Translations under genes and position numbers: made by a program
NCBI GenBank assembly: GCA_934371475.1
Contig: CAKRNX010000018.1
Location: 1 to 23,867, forward strand
Length of the DNA stretch: 23,867 nt
Source: an uncultured Lachnospiraceae bacterium
Lineage (GTDB): Bacteria; Bacillota; Clostridia; Lachnospirales; Lachnospiraceae
Reading direction: 5' to 3'
Notes under the pieces: generated by a model
Seen by the model: only the letters and a program-made list of their open reading frames with translations
Told to the model about the DNA's origin: nothing
The model's database searches: none
Shown: piece after piece, positions 13,580 through 20,834 of the stretch
How the letters are laid out: every line of letters begins with the position of its first letter
Numbering within the stretch: position 1 is the first letter of the stretch

Positions 13580-15505
13580 ATGACAATTAAAGATATTGCC
13601 CGGCTCGCCGGTGTATCTGCCTCCACCGTTTCCAAAGTGATTAACGGAAAAGACGAACATATTAATCCACTGACCCGCAGCCGTGTTCTTGAGATCGTAA
13701 AAGAATATAATTTTACTCCATACAGTACGGTAAAAAACATTTCATCTACGAAAAAATTTCTGCTTGGTGTACTGCTGCACTCCGTAGATCAGTCCGACCT
13801 GATCCTTAACGGGATCCTGCGCACCGCTCAGAGCCGGGGCTACGGACTTCTCCTGCTGGAGAGTGAAAACAGTCCTGCCCTTGAGAAAAAACATATTACC
13901 AAGCTGTGCCAGAACAATGTGGACGGTGTGATCTGGGAACCTGTATCTATGGATCACCTGTCCGACTCATCGATCCTGGAACGGCATAAAATCCCGTTCT
14001 GTCTGCTGGGATCCTCTGAAATGTTTCCCGCATACTGCATGGATTTTGACAATGCCGGACTGCAGCTGACCCGGAAGCTTACCGACCGTGGGCATACAAG
14101 AATTGCATGTATGCTCAATCCGGCATACCCCGGACAGGACAAATTTCTCCATGGTTTTCAGAAATGTCTGTATGAAAATCAGATTTCATTCTCAGATCAG
14201 ATGGTATTCTCCGGGTTTGACAAGGATACGATCTCACATCTGATGCAGCTTGGATTTACTGCCGCTGTCAGCAATGATTTCCATCTGGCACAGAACCTGT
14301 ATACAGCTCTGACCAAACAGCACTATACGGTTCCCGGAGATTTTTCCCTGGTAAGCCTTACCCGGGGGCATTCCGGCGCGGAATCCTCGCCAATCTCCTC
14401 CATGCCTATTCCCTGTGAGGAGTTCGGAGGATATGTTTGCAGTGCTTTGATTGATATCTGCGAGAAAAAGACCGAAGAATATGCCGACAGCATATTTCCA
14501 TTCGCCCTTCCCCTAAATCATGAAAAAAGCATTTGTATGCCGGCTTCTCCCCAGAAAGCCTTTGTTTCTGTGGGCGCTATCCACAAAGATACTACGTTTT
14601 ATGTGAATACGCTGCCTCAGTCCGGCAGCACCGTAAAGATTCTTAACTCTGTTTCTTCGCTGGGCGGGAAAGGCGCCAACCAAGCTGCCGGTATCACCAG
14701 GCTTGGCTATACAGCCAACCTGATTGCGGCCATTGGCAATGATTATGACTCCAGCCTGATCTTCAACATGCTGGAAGAAGAAAATATTTCCCTTCAGGGA
14801 ATCTGCCGAAAAAAGAAGTGTAAAACCGGAAAAGCTTATATTTACCTGGAAAACGACGGTGAGAGTGCCATCACGATCTCTCCCGGCGCAAATGATATGC
14901 TGATGCCCCATGACATCCAGAAACATAAGGCGCTGTTCAAAAATGCATGTTTCTGTCTCCTCTCCAATGAGATCCCGACAGAAACAGTGATTGCAGCAGC
15001 GGGGACTGCCCGTTCTAACCATGTAAAAACAATCTTTAAGCCGTCCGTAATGAAAACGCTGCCCCGTCAGCTCTATAACACAACAGACATTCTGGTTCCC
15101 AATCGAAGAGAGGCGGCGGCACTCTGTCCGCAGTATGTCTGCGTGGAACAGCAGGCTGAATATTTTTACAGCCAAGGGATCCCGACTGTCATCATTACAC
15201 TCGGAAGAGAAGGATGCTATCTGAAAGACAACAGCCATGCACAGTATTTTCCTGCTGTCAATCTGCACACAGTGGATACCACCGGAGGTGCCGACGCGTT
15301 TATTACCGCTCTTGCCTGCTACCTGTATGAGGGATATCAGATTGAACGCGCCATCCAGATCGCAATGATCGCAGCCGCATTCTGTATCTCCAAACAGGGC
15401 GTGCTCACGGCGCTGACAGACAAGGACACACTGGAGCTCTACATTGCCAAGACCAGACCGGATCTGCTGCGCGCTGACTCTGATGTATCCGCGGAAATGC
15501 TTTGA
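13580..15505 (+). CDS. LacI-family transcriptional regulator fused to a ribokinase-like (PfkB) kinase domain
   Basis: This is a single 641-residue chain with three parts. Residues 1-50 are a LacI helix-turn-helix and hinge (MTIKDIARLAGVSASTVSKV, then INGK). Residues about 57-320 resemble the LacI sugar-binding core (FLLGVLLHSVDQSDLILNGI, then DGVIWEP and GHTRIACML). Residues about 327-628 are a ribokinase-family kinase with SLGGKGANQAAG (360-371), PNRREA (507-512, NxxE) and VDTTGGADAF (565-574). The expected base Asp572 is kept, but the anion-hole GAGD reads GGAD. I chose the ATG at 13580 because it begins the canonical LacI sequence; the ATG at 13568 abuts the GGAAAGG site. It is divergent from the nucleoside/ribose operon, so it is the likely local regulator and may phosphorylate ribose. 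Domain activity is untested. Confidence 0.92.
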   Translation: MTIKDIARLAGVSASTVSKVINGKDEHINPLTRSRVLEIVKEYNFTPYSTVKNISSTKKFLLGVLLHSVDQSDLILNGILRTAQSRGYGLLLLESENSPALEKKHITKLCQNNVDGVIWEPVSMDHLSDSSILERHKIPFCLLGSSEMFPAYCMDFDNAGLQLTRKLTDRGHTRIACMLNPAYPGQDKFLHGFQKCLYENQISFSDQMVFSGFDKDTISHLMQLGFTAAVSNDFHLAQNLYTALTKQHYTVPGDFSLVSLTRGHSGAESSPISSMPIPCEEFGGYVCSALIDICEKKTEEYADSIFPFALPLNHEKSICMPASPQKAFVSVGAIHKDTTFYVNTLPQSGSTVKILNSVSSLGGKGANQAAGITRLGYTANLIAAIGNDYDSSLIFNMLEEENISLQGICRKKKCKTGKAYIYLENDGESAITISPGANDMLMPHDIQKHKALFKNACFCLLSNEIPTETVIAAAGTARSNHVKTIFKPSVMKTLPRQLYNTTDILVPNRREAAALCPQYVCVEQQAEYFYSQGIPTVIITLGREGCYLKDNSHAQYFPAVNLHTVDTTGGADAFITALACYLYEGYQIERAIQIAMIAAAFCISKQGVLTALTDKDTLELYIAKTRPDLLRADSDVSAEML

Positions 15506-15590
15506 AACCTTCCCCCTACCGGAGGCAGAAGTCTGCTTTGTACCTTTGCGGAGACTTGCGTCATTGCAAATTGTAATTTTTTATGCATAG

Positions 15591-15683
15591 AAAAAGAGAA
15601 GATATCCTTCTGACACAGTAAAAGCCAAACTGGATTTTTCTTCCAGTCATAGGCAGTTCTGCTCTGGGATCTCTTCTCTTTTT
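15591..15683. terminator. Long hairpin, probable bidirectional terminator between convergent genes
   Basis: AAAAAGAGAAGATATCC (15591-15607) pairs imperfectly with GGGATCTCTTCTCTTTTT (15666-15683). An inner ACTGGA/TCCAGT hairpin (15629-15634 and 15642-15647) with GCC/GGC continues the stem. T-runs lie at the outer ends on both strands. It sits between the LacI-kinase gene (plus) and galT (minus) and serves both. The inner structure is longer than a simple terminator needs. Confidence 0.75.
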
Positions 15684-15684
15684 G

Positions 15685-15740
15685 CGTCAGATGCCATGAT
15701 ACGTGCTTCGCAGCAAGAATGTCAGGGCATTCTTGAACAG
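15685..15740. repeat. REP-like double-hairpin repeat, copy A
   Basis: CAAGAATGTCAGGGCATTCTTG (hairpin at 15714-15735) is followed by AACAG and preceded by ACGTGCTTCGCAG. The same arrangement recurs at 21358-21415 and 22980-23032. A second small hairpin (TGGCGG/CCGCCA) follows at 15742-15757, just after the galT stop codon. Confidence 0.78.
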
Positions 15741-15773
15741 TTGGCGGATTCCGCCATTACCTGCACTATTTTA

Positions 15774-17300
15774 TTAATTCAGGCTGTCTGCAAAGCGCAG
15801 AAATGCTTCTCTTCCTTCCGGTGTTCTCTTATACACGCCTGCATGTTCCAGCACTTTGGAGAATACCAGACCGATCTCATCCTGGATGATGCCGTCCACA
15901 TTCTCTGCTGTAATACTGTCATATTTTTTGCTGAACTCGTCTACCCAGTCCGCATGTTTGGCCAGTGTCTCATCTGCACGGATGTCTGTGCCGGAAAGAA
16001 TGGCCTGTTTCAGTCCCTCAATCTCATCCTTCAGACGTGCAGGCAGCACTGCCAGACCCATCACCTCGATCAGGCCGATATTCTCTTTCTTGATATGATG
16101 CAGCTCTGCATGGGGATGGAATACGCCCAGCGGATGCTCTTTGGTCGTGATATTGTTTCTCAGCACCAGATCCATCTCGAAATTATCGCCCCGTTTTCTG
16201 GCGATCGGTGTGATCGTGTTGTGCGGCTCTCCGTCTGTCTCGGCAAAGATAAACGCCTTCTCATCCGTGTAGTCTCTCCATGCCTTCAGGATCTTATCTG
16301 CCAGCTCAATCAGACGGTCCGTATCCGGTCCGCTGATACGGATCACAGACATGGGCCATTTCACAATGCCGGCTTTAATATCCTCAAAACCCTTGATGTT
16401 CAGCTCCGTTTCTACAGGAGCTTTTGCCATGGCAAACTCGTAATGTCCGCCCTGGAAATGATCATGGCTGAGGATTGAACCGCCTACGATAGGCAGATCT
16501 GCATTGGATCCCACAAAATAATGAGGGAACTGCTTTACAAAATCAAACAGTTTTGCAAACGTCGCACGTTCAATCTTCATGGGCATATGCTGACTGTTGA
16601 ATACGATACAGTGCTCATTGTAATACACATACGGAGAATACTGGAAAAACCAGTTGCTGTTGTTGATCGTAACCGGAATAATTCTGTGATTCTGTCTTGC
16701 CGGATGATTCAGACGTCCGGCGTAACCTTCATTCTCCGGGCAGAGCAGACACTTGGGATAAGAGGTCTGTTTTGCCAGCTTGGCTGCCGCAATCGCCTTG
16801 GGATCCTTCTCCGGCTTGGACAGATTAATCGTGATATCCAGATCACCGTACTCCGTACTCGTTACCCATTTACGGTCCTTCGCAATCCTGTAACGGCGGA
16901 TATAGTTGGTATCCTGGCTGAACTTGTAATAATAATCAGTGGCCTTCTGCGGGCTCTCTTCATACAGCTCATGGAATTTACGGATCATATTGCTGGGGCG
17001 GTCCACAAGCGCACCCATGATCTTTGTGTCAAACAGATCACGATATCCTACGCTGTTTTCTTCCATCAGTCCTGCTTCATACGCATAATCGCAGATCTCT
17101 CCAAGGATCTGCTCCAGCTGCGATACCACACTCTGATCAGCGGGATCAAAGCTGCGGATCGCTTCCTCCGTCTCACTCTCCAGTGCGTCAATTTTCAGCA
17201 GCTCCAGCAGACGGTTTGCCGTATAAAGACTGTCTTCCTTTTCAATTAATCCTGTCGCCAGCCCGTACTGAACCAGCTTCGCAATCGCATTCTGTACCAT
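15774..17300 (-). CDS. galT: UDP-glucose--hexose-1-phosphate uridylyltransferase (Firmicutes-type GalT)
   Basis: This 508-residue cytoplasmic Leloir-pathway enzyme exchanges UMP between UDP-glucose and galactose-1-phosphate. Length and sequence match the second class of GalT found in Firmicutes. It has an all-alpha-looking N-terminal part (MVQNAIAKLVQYGLATGLIE) and a core with KCLLCPENEGYAGR, NEHCIVFNSQHMPM and GGSILSHDHFQGG. The His-rich last motif is the probable nucleotidyl-His region. The ATG at 17300 has GGAGCG upstream at a slightly long spacing. It lies 138 nt after the ribokinase-like gene, with no terminator seen between, so they are probably co-transcribed. No galK or galE is in the window. 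The gene ends beside a REP-like repeat and a bidirectional terminator. Confidence 0.95.
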   Translation of the reverse strand: MVQNAIAKLVQYGLATGLIEKEDSLYTANRLLELLKIDALESETEEAIRSFDPADQSVVSQLEQILGEICDYAYEAGLMEENSVGYRDLFDTKIMGALVDRPSNMIRKFHELYEESPQKATDYYYKFSQDTNYIRRYRIAKDRKWVTSTEYGDLDITINLSKPEKDPKAIAAAKLAKQTSYPKCLLCPENEGYAGRLNHPARQNHRIIPVTINNSNWFFQYSPYVYYNEHCIVFNSQHMPMKIERATFAKLFDFVKQFPHYFVGSNADLPIVGGSILSHDHFQGGHYEFAMAKAPVETELNIKGFEDIKAGIVKWPMSVIRISGPDTDRLIELADKILKAWRDYTDEKAFIFAETDGEPHNTITPIARKRGDNFEMDLVLRNNITTKEHPLGVFHPHAELHHIKKENIGLIEVMGLAVLPARLKDEIEGLKQAILSGTDIRADETLAKHADWVDEFSKKYDSITAENVDGIIQDEIGLVFSKVLEHAGVYKRTPEGREAFLRFADSLN

Positions 17301-17438
17301 ACTCTCTATCGCTCCATTTCTGTATTTATGTGATCTGACGGTCCGGATATTATCTGTCCCGCCAGTTCCTCACTGCATCGGCCCCACTTGTTACAGCCCA
17401 CATTAAAAATTGCTCTGTATTTCCACCCGAGACATTCC

Positions 17439-18326
17439 CTATTCTCCCAGAGCTTCCTTAACTTCTTTCATTGTAGGAATAGACGGAGTAGCTCCCGGCC
17501 TTGAAACGGCAATCGAAGAAGCCCTGGCTGCCATCTTCAGTGCTCTGGCCACATCGTCTCCCTCAATCAGGGATGCCATAAAAAATCCGGTAAATGTATC
17601 TCCCGCCGCAGTCGTATCCACTGCTTTGACCTTGAAGATATCCTGGAATACTTTTTCTTTTCCGTCATAATAAACTGCGCCGTCGCTCCCCAGCGTCAGC
17701 ACAAATCTGGCATGAGGGAACTTCTCCGCCAGATGTTCAAGGATCATGTCTTTGTCAGAATATCCGGTAAACTGTTCTCCCTCAATCTCATTGAGCATAA
17801 ACAGATAAATTTTCTGCAAATCGCAGGCATCCAGCTTCTCATCAAACGGTGATGGGTTCAGCACAATGCGCATCCCCCTCGCATATGCCTGATCAATGAT
17901 ATAATCCAGCAGATTAATCTCATTCTGGAGAATCAGGTAATCCCCCTCTCCGAAATTGCCCAACACCTCGTCGATGTATTCTTTTGTCTGCATCTGATTG
18001 GTGCCTCCATAAAGAATAATACAGTTCTGTCCGTTGGCATCTACCTGAATTACCGTATGACCGCCCCGCACCGGAAGCTGTCTGACATATGTGATATCTA
18101 CACTGTTCTCTCTGCAGGCATCAAGAAGCATATCGCCGTCTTCGCCCACCAGGCCGGCATGATAGACAGGCACTCCTGCCTTGGCCAGCGCAATCGACTG
18201 ATTCAGTCCCTTACCTCCGCAGAACTGCTCCAGCTTTGAGGAGAGAATCGTCTCTCCTGCCTGCACGATGTGGTGCAGGGAGTATACATTATCGACATTT
18301 AAAGACCCAAAATTTAATACTTTCAT
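17439..18326 (-). CDS. rbsK: Stand-alone ribokinase-family (PfkB) sugar kinase
   Basis: This 295-residue cytoplasmic kinase probably phosphorylates ribose to ribose-5-phosphate. The protein starts MKVLNFGSLNVDNVYSL (N-x-D substrate site). It has QFCGGKGLNQSIALAKAG (PfkB signature 1), NPSPF, LNEIEGE (NxxE-like) and VDTTAAGDTFTGFF (signature 2 with an intact GD base). I chose the ATG at 18326, with AAGGAGAACAG upstream; the upstream in-frame 49 codons are non-family sequence and lie in the leader. It has a reasonable promoter about 100 nt upstream and galT downstream. The window therefore encodes two ribokinase-like domains, this one with a canonical active site and the fused one with GGAD. Fructose or another sugar as substrate cannot be ruled out. 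Confidence 0.88.
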   Translation of the reverse strand: MKVLNFGSLNVDNVYSLHHIVQAGETILSSKLEQFCGGKGLNQSIALAKAGVPVYHAGLVGEDGDMLLDACRENSVDITYVRQLPVRGGHTVIQVDANGQNCIILYGGTNQMQTKEYIDEVLGNFGEGDYLILQNEINLLDYIIDQAYARGMRIVLNPSPFDEKLDACDLQKIYLFMLNEIEGEQFTGYSDKDMILEHLAEKFPHARFVLTLGSDGAVYYDGKEKVFQDIFKVKAVDTTAAGDTFTGFFMASLIEGDDVARALKMAARASSIAVSRPGATPSIPTMKEVKEALGE

Positions 18327-18429
18327 CTCTGTTCTCCTTATCCTGATTTCTGTCATCTGTTCCGTCTTGTATTCCTCAATCCGTCTCATCGACCGCCATG
18401 TATGATTCGCACCTGCACAACTTCCTATT

Positions 18430-18458
18430 ATTTTATCACTAATGTACCGGTCACACAA
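18430..18458 (-). promoter_or_regulatory. Candidate promoter of rbsK-galT
   Basis: On the minus strand TTGTGT (18453-18458) and TAAAAT (18430-18435) are 17 bp apart, about 100 nt before the rbsK ATG. The -35 box is moderate. The rest of 18460-18630 is AT-rich and holds nothing I recognise. Confidence 0.55.
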
Positions 18459-18632
18459 GCAGACTTTCCACACTTTTTCTCCACTTATTTCTATTATTAA
18501 AAATTTTGTATTACTCTCTGCCGCATGAATGCCAAATCATTCACATATTGCCATGCTCATTTAAAATATCCGTTTGACTTTTTGGGAAAAATGGCCTCTC
18601 TCACCTGAAACACTTTCTTGATCCCAACAGGT

Positions 18633-18656
18633 TTTTATGCATAGACTTTTATGCAT
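18633..18656. repeat. Direct repeat TTTTATGCAT around the -35 of the DUF402 gene
   Basis: TTTTATGCAT occurs at 18633-18642 and 18647-18656, one unit every 14 bp, flanking the -35 region. The longer TTTTTATGCATAGA (18632-18645) recurs exactly at 15578-15591. ATGCAT is itself palindromic. This could be an operator, but no regulator is indicated. Confidence 0.5.
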
Positions 18657-18670
18657 CACTTTGCTATAAT
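18642..18670 (+). promoter_or_regulatory. Promoter of the DUF402 gene
   Basis: A perfect TATAAT (18665-18670) lies 17 bp from a weak -35 (TAGACT, 18642-18647), just ahead of AAAGGAGGT and the ATG at 18692. The weak -35 and flanking direct repeats suggest an activator or repressor. Confidence 0.65.
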
Positions 18671-18691
18671 TCTGGCAAAGGAGGTCTCACC

Positions 18692-19189
18692 ATGGAAAAT
18701 GTAAAATTATACCGCAAACGCATCATTCCCCAGGAATGCGTTTATCTGAAAGACGACATCATTCTTTATCAGGATTCCGAAGTAATTATTACCCGCTGGA
18801 ATACTCTTCACCCGAAAAAGACACTGCACCATGGCTACTCCTGCTATTTTCTGGAAAGAGGCTTCAAGGTAAGCAAATTTTATGATCATGACAGCCAGCT
18901 CATCAGCTGGTACTGCGATATTATTTCCACCAGCTACGACATAAAAGAAAACAGCTATATCTTCACAGACCTGCTCATTGATGTCATCGTTTACCCGGAT
19001 GGTTTTGTCCGCGTCGTAGACCTGGACGAGCTGGCCGACGCCTTCCGGGATCGCCTGCTCACCAATGATGAGCTTCAGATGGCGCTGCGCCGCCTGGACA
19101 AGCTGCTCTCGCTCATCTACAAAGGTGCTTTTCCCCGCCTGCAAAAATATATCGAGGACTATGATACCACAGATGTGCTGGATGGCTGA
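18692..19189 (+). CDS. DUF402-family protein (YgaC/Ntdp-like, possible nucleoside di/triphosphatase)
   Basis: This 165-residue soluble protein matches the DUF402 fold pattern: WNTLHPKKTLHHGYSCYFLERGF, then SQLISWYCDI and the hallmark YIFTDLLIDVIVYPDG followed by VRVVDLDELADAF. It ends in a charged helix. Some family members are metal-dependent nucleoside di/triphosphate phosphatases, with the acidic residues around D-L-L-I-D and D-L-D-E as candidate metal ligands. The activity of this one is not shown. The ATG at 18692 has AAAGGAGGTCTCACC upstream. It is a single-gene unit ending at a bidirectional terminator shared with the convergent M42 peptidase gene. Confidence 0.88.
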   Translation: MENVKLYRKRIIPQECVYLKDDIILYQDSEVIITRWNTLHPKKTLHHGYSCYFLERGFKVSKFYDHDSQLISWYCDIISTSYDIKENSYIFTDLLIDVIVYPDGFVRVVDLDELADAFRDRLLTNDELQMALRRLDKLLSLIYKGAFPRLQKYIEDYDTTDVLDG

Positions 19190-19201
19190 ATATTTCTTTT
19201 G

Positions 19202-19216
19202 CGGAGCATTCTTGAA
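19202..19216. repeat. Half copy of the REP-like repeat
   Basis: CGGAGCATTCTTGAA here matches the right half of copy B (CGGAGCATTCTTGAACAG near 21399). It lies between the DUF402 stop and its terminator. The left half of the hairpin is missing, so this is a remnant. Confidence 0.5.
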
Positions 19217-19220
19217 ATAT

Positions 19221-19286
19221 AAAAATACCTCTAAATACAGACAGATGATGTTCTATCTTTTCCTCTGTCTGCTTTAGAGGTATTTT
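19221..19286. terminator. Bidirectional terminator between DUF402 gene and M42 peptidase gene
   Basis: AAAATACCTCTAAA (from 19222) pairs with TTTAGAGGTATTTT (ending 19286), and an inner CAGACAG/CTGTCTG stem extends the hairpin. A/T runs at both ends let it act on either strand. It sits between two convergent genes. Confidence 0.9.
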
Positions 19287-19293
19287 CAGTATT

Positions 19294-20358
19294 TTACTCT
19301 TCCTCTGCCTGTCCGCAGTAACCGATCAGCACTTTCCAGGTACTTGCCACGCCATTTCTGTGGCTGCGCTCATATCCGTGGGATGCATATACACCCGCTC
19401 CGATCAGCCCGTGACGGATATCATAGCCTGCCCGCAGTGTTGCCTCCACGTCGGAACCATAGTGGGGATATACATCCACCACATAATCTGCGCCGGTCGC
19501 TTTTGCGGCTTCAATCAGCCCCGTCACGACACCGTAATCATAAGGGCCGCCGCTGTCTTTGGCACAGATTGATACCTGATGCTCCCGGCACTGCAGTCCT
19601 TCGCCCACACATCCCATATCTACGGAAACGGCTTCCGTCACGCCTTCCGGTACGGAAGCGGAACCGCCGTGGCCCACCTCCTCATACACTGTGATATGCA
19701 CGTAAATCGCACGCTCCTGACAGATATTTTCTTCCTGCAGATATTTTGCAAATCCCAGCAGAATACCGACACTCAGTTTATCATCGAGAAAACGGCTCTT
19801 GATATAGCCATGCTCTGTGATCCTGGTTCTGGGATCAAAGCAGACAAAATCTCCGACATCAATTCCCAGCCTTTTCACATCATCGGCTGTCTCAACCATC
19901 TCATCCAGTACCACTTCCATCGCATCAAACGTCCGCTCTGTCTTATCGTACTCCCCGTTTACATGGATCGATGCATTCTTCAGCTGAAATGTTCCGTCGT
20001 AAACTCCGTCAAACCGGGTTGCCACGCGGCAGTTTTCCCCTTCCACGTTATTGGCATTCAGCCCGCCTATGGGCGTCAGGCGCAGGCGTCCGTCCGATTT
20101 GATCTCCGCCACCATGCCGCCAAGCGTATCCATGTGGGCCTCCAGCAGAATGGCGTTTGATGTATCTCTTCCGCCAAGCCCCACCAGAATGCCTCCTTTT
20201 TTCGTCATTTCCGGTTGATAGCCCAGTGAAATAAATTCATTTTTTACAAATTCGGCCGCATCCTCTGTGTAGCCGCTGGGACTGTCCACAGCCAGCAGCC
20301 GTGATGTTACGTCCAAAATATAATCCACATATTTTTCTTCATTTTCAATCGCAATCAT
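19294..20358 (-). CDS. M42-family metallo-aminopeptidase (glutamyl aminopeptidase/FrvX-like)
   Basis: This 354-residue cytoplasmic dinuclear-metal peptidase of the M42 family removes N-terminal residues from peptides; members form large shell-like oligomers. Metal and catalytic landmarks visible are AHMDTLG (H75, D77), SRFLDDKLSVG (D192/D193), VYEEVGHGG (E226, E227), SVDMG (D247) and the late SHGYERSH region with His ligands. Length is normal. The ATG at 20358 has GAAAGGGAGAG upstream. It ends at a bidirectional terminator. The upstream 470 nt is filled mainly with repeats, so its promoter is not clearly seen. Substrate preference cannot be read from the sequence. Confidence 0.93.
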   Translation of the reverse strand: MIAIENEEKYVDYILDVTSRLLAVDSPSGYTEDAAEFVKNEFISLGYQPEMTKKGGILVGLGGRDTSNAILLEAHMDTLGGMVAEIKSDGRLRLTPIGGLNANNVEGENCRVATRFDGVYDGTFQLKNASIHVNGEYDKTERTFDAMEVVLDEMVETADDVKRLGIDVGDFVCFDPRTRITEHGYIKSRFLDDKLSVGILLGFAKYLQEENICQERAIYVHITVYEEVGHGGSASVPEGVTEAVSVDMGCVGEGLQCREHQVSICAKDSGGPYDYGVVTGLIEAAKATGADYVVDVYPHYGSDVEATLRAGYDIRHGLIGAGVYASHGYERSHRNGVASTWKVLIGYCGQAEEE

Positions 20359-20492
20359 TTTCTCTCCCTTTCATTTCACAAAACTTTTCAGTCCGTTCCG
20401 TATTTGTGATAAATTGCTGTTTTCATTGTAATAGCAAGCAGCCATATTTTCCAGTCCCCAAAATAAGCAATAAAAGAACAAAATAACAGCAC

Positions 20493-20606
20493 AACTTTTG
20501 TTCCGCGCGAACAGGCTTCTTCTCTGCGAGCTGCGCAGTCTACACTCCGTTTTGCGCCCCGCCGGAGGCTTTTTATTTCACAGGACGCAATTTCCTGTGA
20601 AATAAA
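20493..20606. repeat. Dispersed repeat family 3, long copy, ending in a perfect terminator-like hairpin
   Basis: AACTTTTGTTCCGCGCG (20493-20509) and CGCAATTTCCTGTGAAA (20586-20602) match the copy at 4132-4179. The right end forms a perfect 14-bp stem, TTTATTTCACAGGA / TCCTGTGAAATAAA (20572-20585 and 20593-20606), with an A-run following. On either strand the stem resembles a weak terminator. The intervening 76 nt is GC-rich with internal complementarity. Confidence 0.7.
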
Positions 20607-20618
20607 AAACCACAGCCA

Positions 20619-20639
20619 GGAAAATTCTGCACACGCTCC
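20619..20639. repeat. Lone arm of the GAGCGTGT palindrome family
   Basis: AAAATTCTGCACACGCTCC here resembles the right arm of the element at 2460-2526 (AAATTTTCAGACACGCTCC). It lies just left of the complete 130-bp element and may be a degenerate nested copy. Confidence 0.45.
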
Positions 20640-20665
20640 CCGCTGCGATCCCTATGAATTTTGCC

Positions 20666-20795
20666 AGAGCGTGTTTGAAAAAGGCTTTTTGTGAGCTGCG
20701 AGTTCCAGTTTGTGGGAGATTTTGCCCGAATAAGGGCAAAATATACCGCAAAGTGGGGCTTGCAGATCGCGGAAATGTTTTTTCAAACACGCTCT
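20666..20795. repeat. 130-bp element bounded by AGAGCGTGTTTGAAAAA inverted arms (MITE-like)
   Basis: AGAGCGTGTTTGAAAAA (20666-20682) and TTTTTCAAACACGCTCT (20779-20795) are perfect 17-bp inverted arms. The core contains a second dyad, TTTTGCCC/GGGCAAAA (around 20723-20742). The arms are the same family as the 67-bp palindrome at 2460-2526. There is no ORF of note inside and no obvious target duplication. Confidence 0.8.
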
Positions 20796-20813
20796 AGAAT
20801 GCCTGGGCATTCT
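20796..20813. repeat. REP-like single hairpin variant
   Basis: AGAATGCCTGGGCATTCT is a near-perfect hairpin with the same stem as REP-like copies A-C. It directly abuts the right arm of the 130-bp element, so two repeat families are joined here. It lies 20 nt after the RidA stop on the minus strand. Confidence 0.6.
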
Positions 20814-20834
20814 CGCACAGGATTTACTCTTCTG

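Noticed and set aside
14513..15268. Minus-strand open frame of 251 codons inside the kinase half of the fusion gene
   Set aside because: The plus strand carries both ribokinase signatures in the correct order. The reverse frame has no recognisable features.
15696..17249. Two long plus-strand frames opposite galT
   Set aside because: They are shadows of galT. They have Cys/His/Arg-rich composition and no start signals or family resemblance.
18327..18473. 49-codon N-terminal extension of the ribokinase-like gene
   Set aside because: It is not kinase-like, it overlaps the predicted promoter, and the start at 18326 has a strong AAGGAG site and a canonical PfkB beginning.
20666..20795. 130-bp element claimed as a proven transposable element
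   Set aside because: Inverted arms are clear, but no target duplication or transposase is visible, so only MITE-like is stated.
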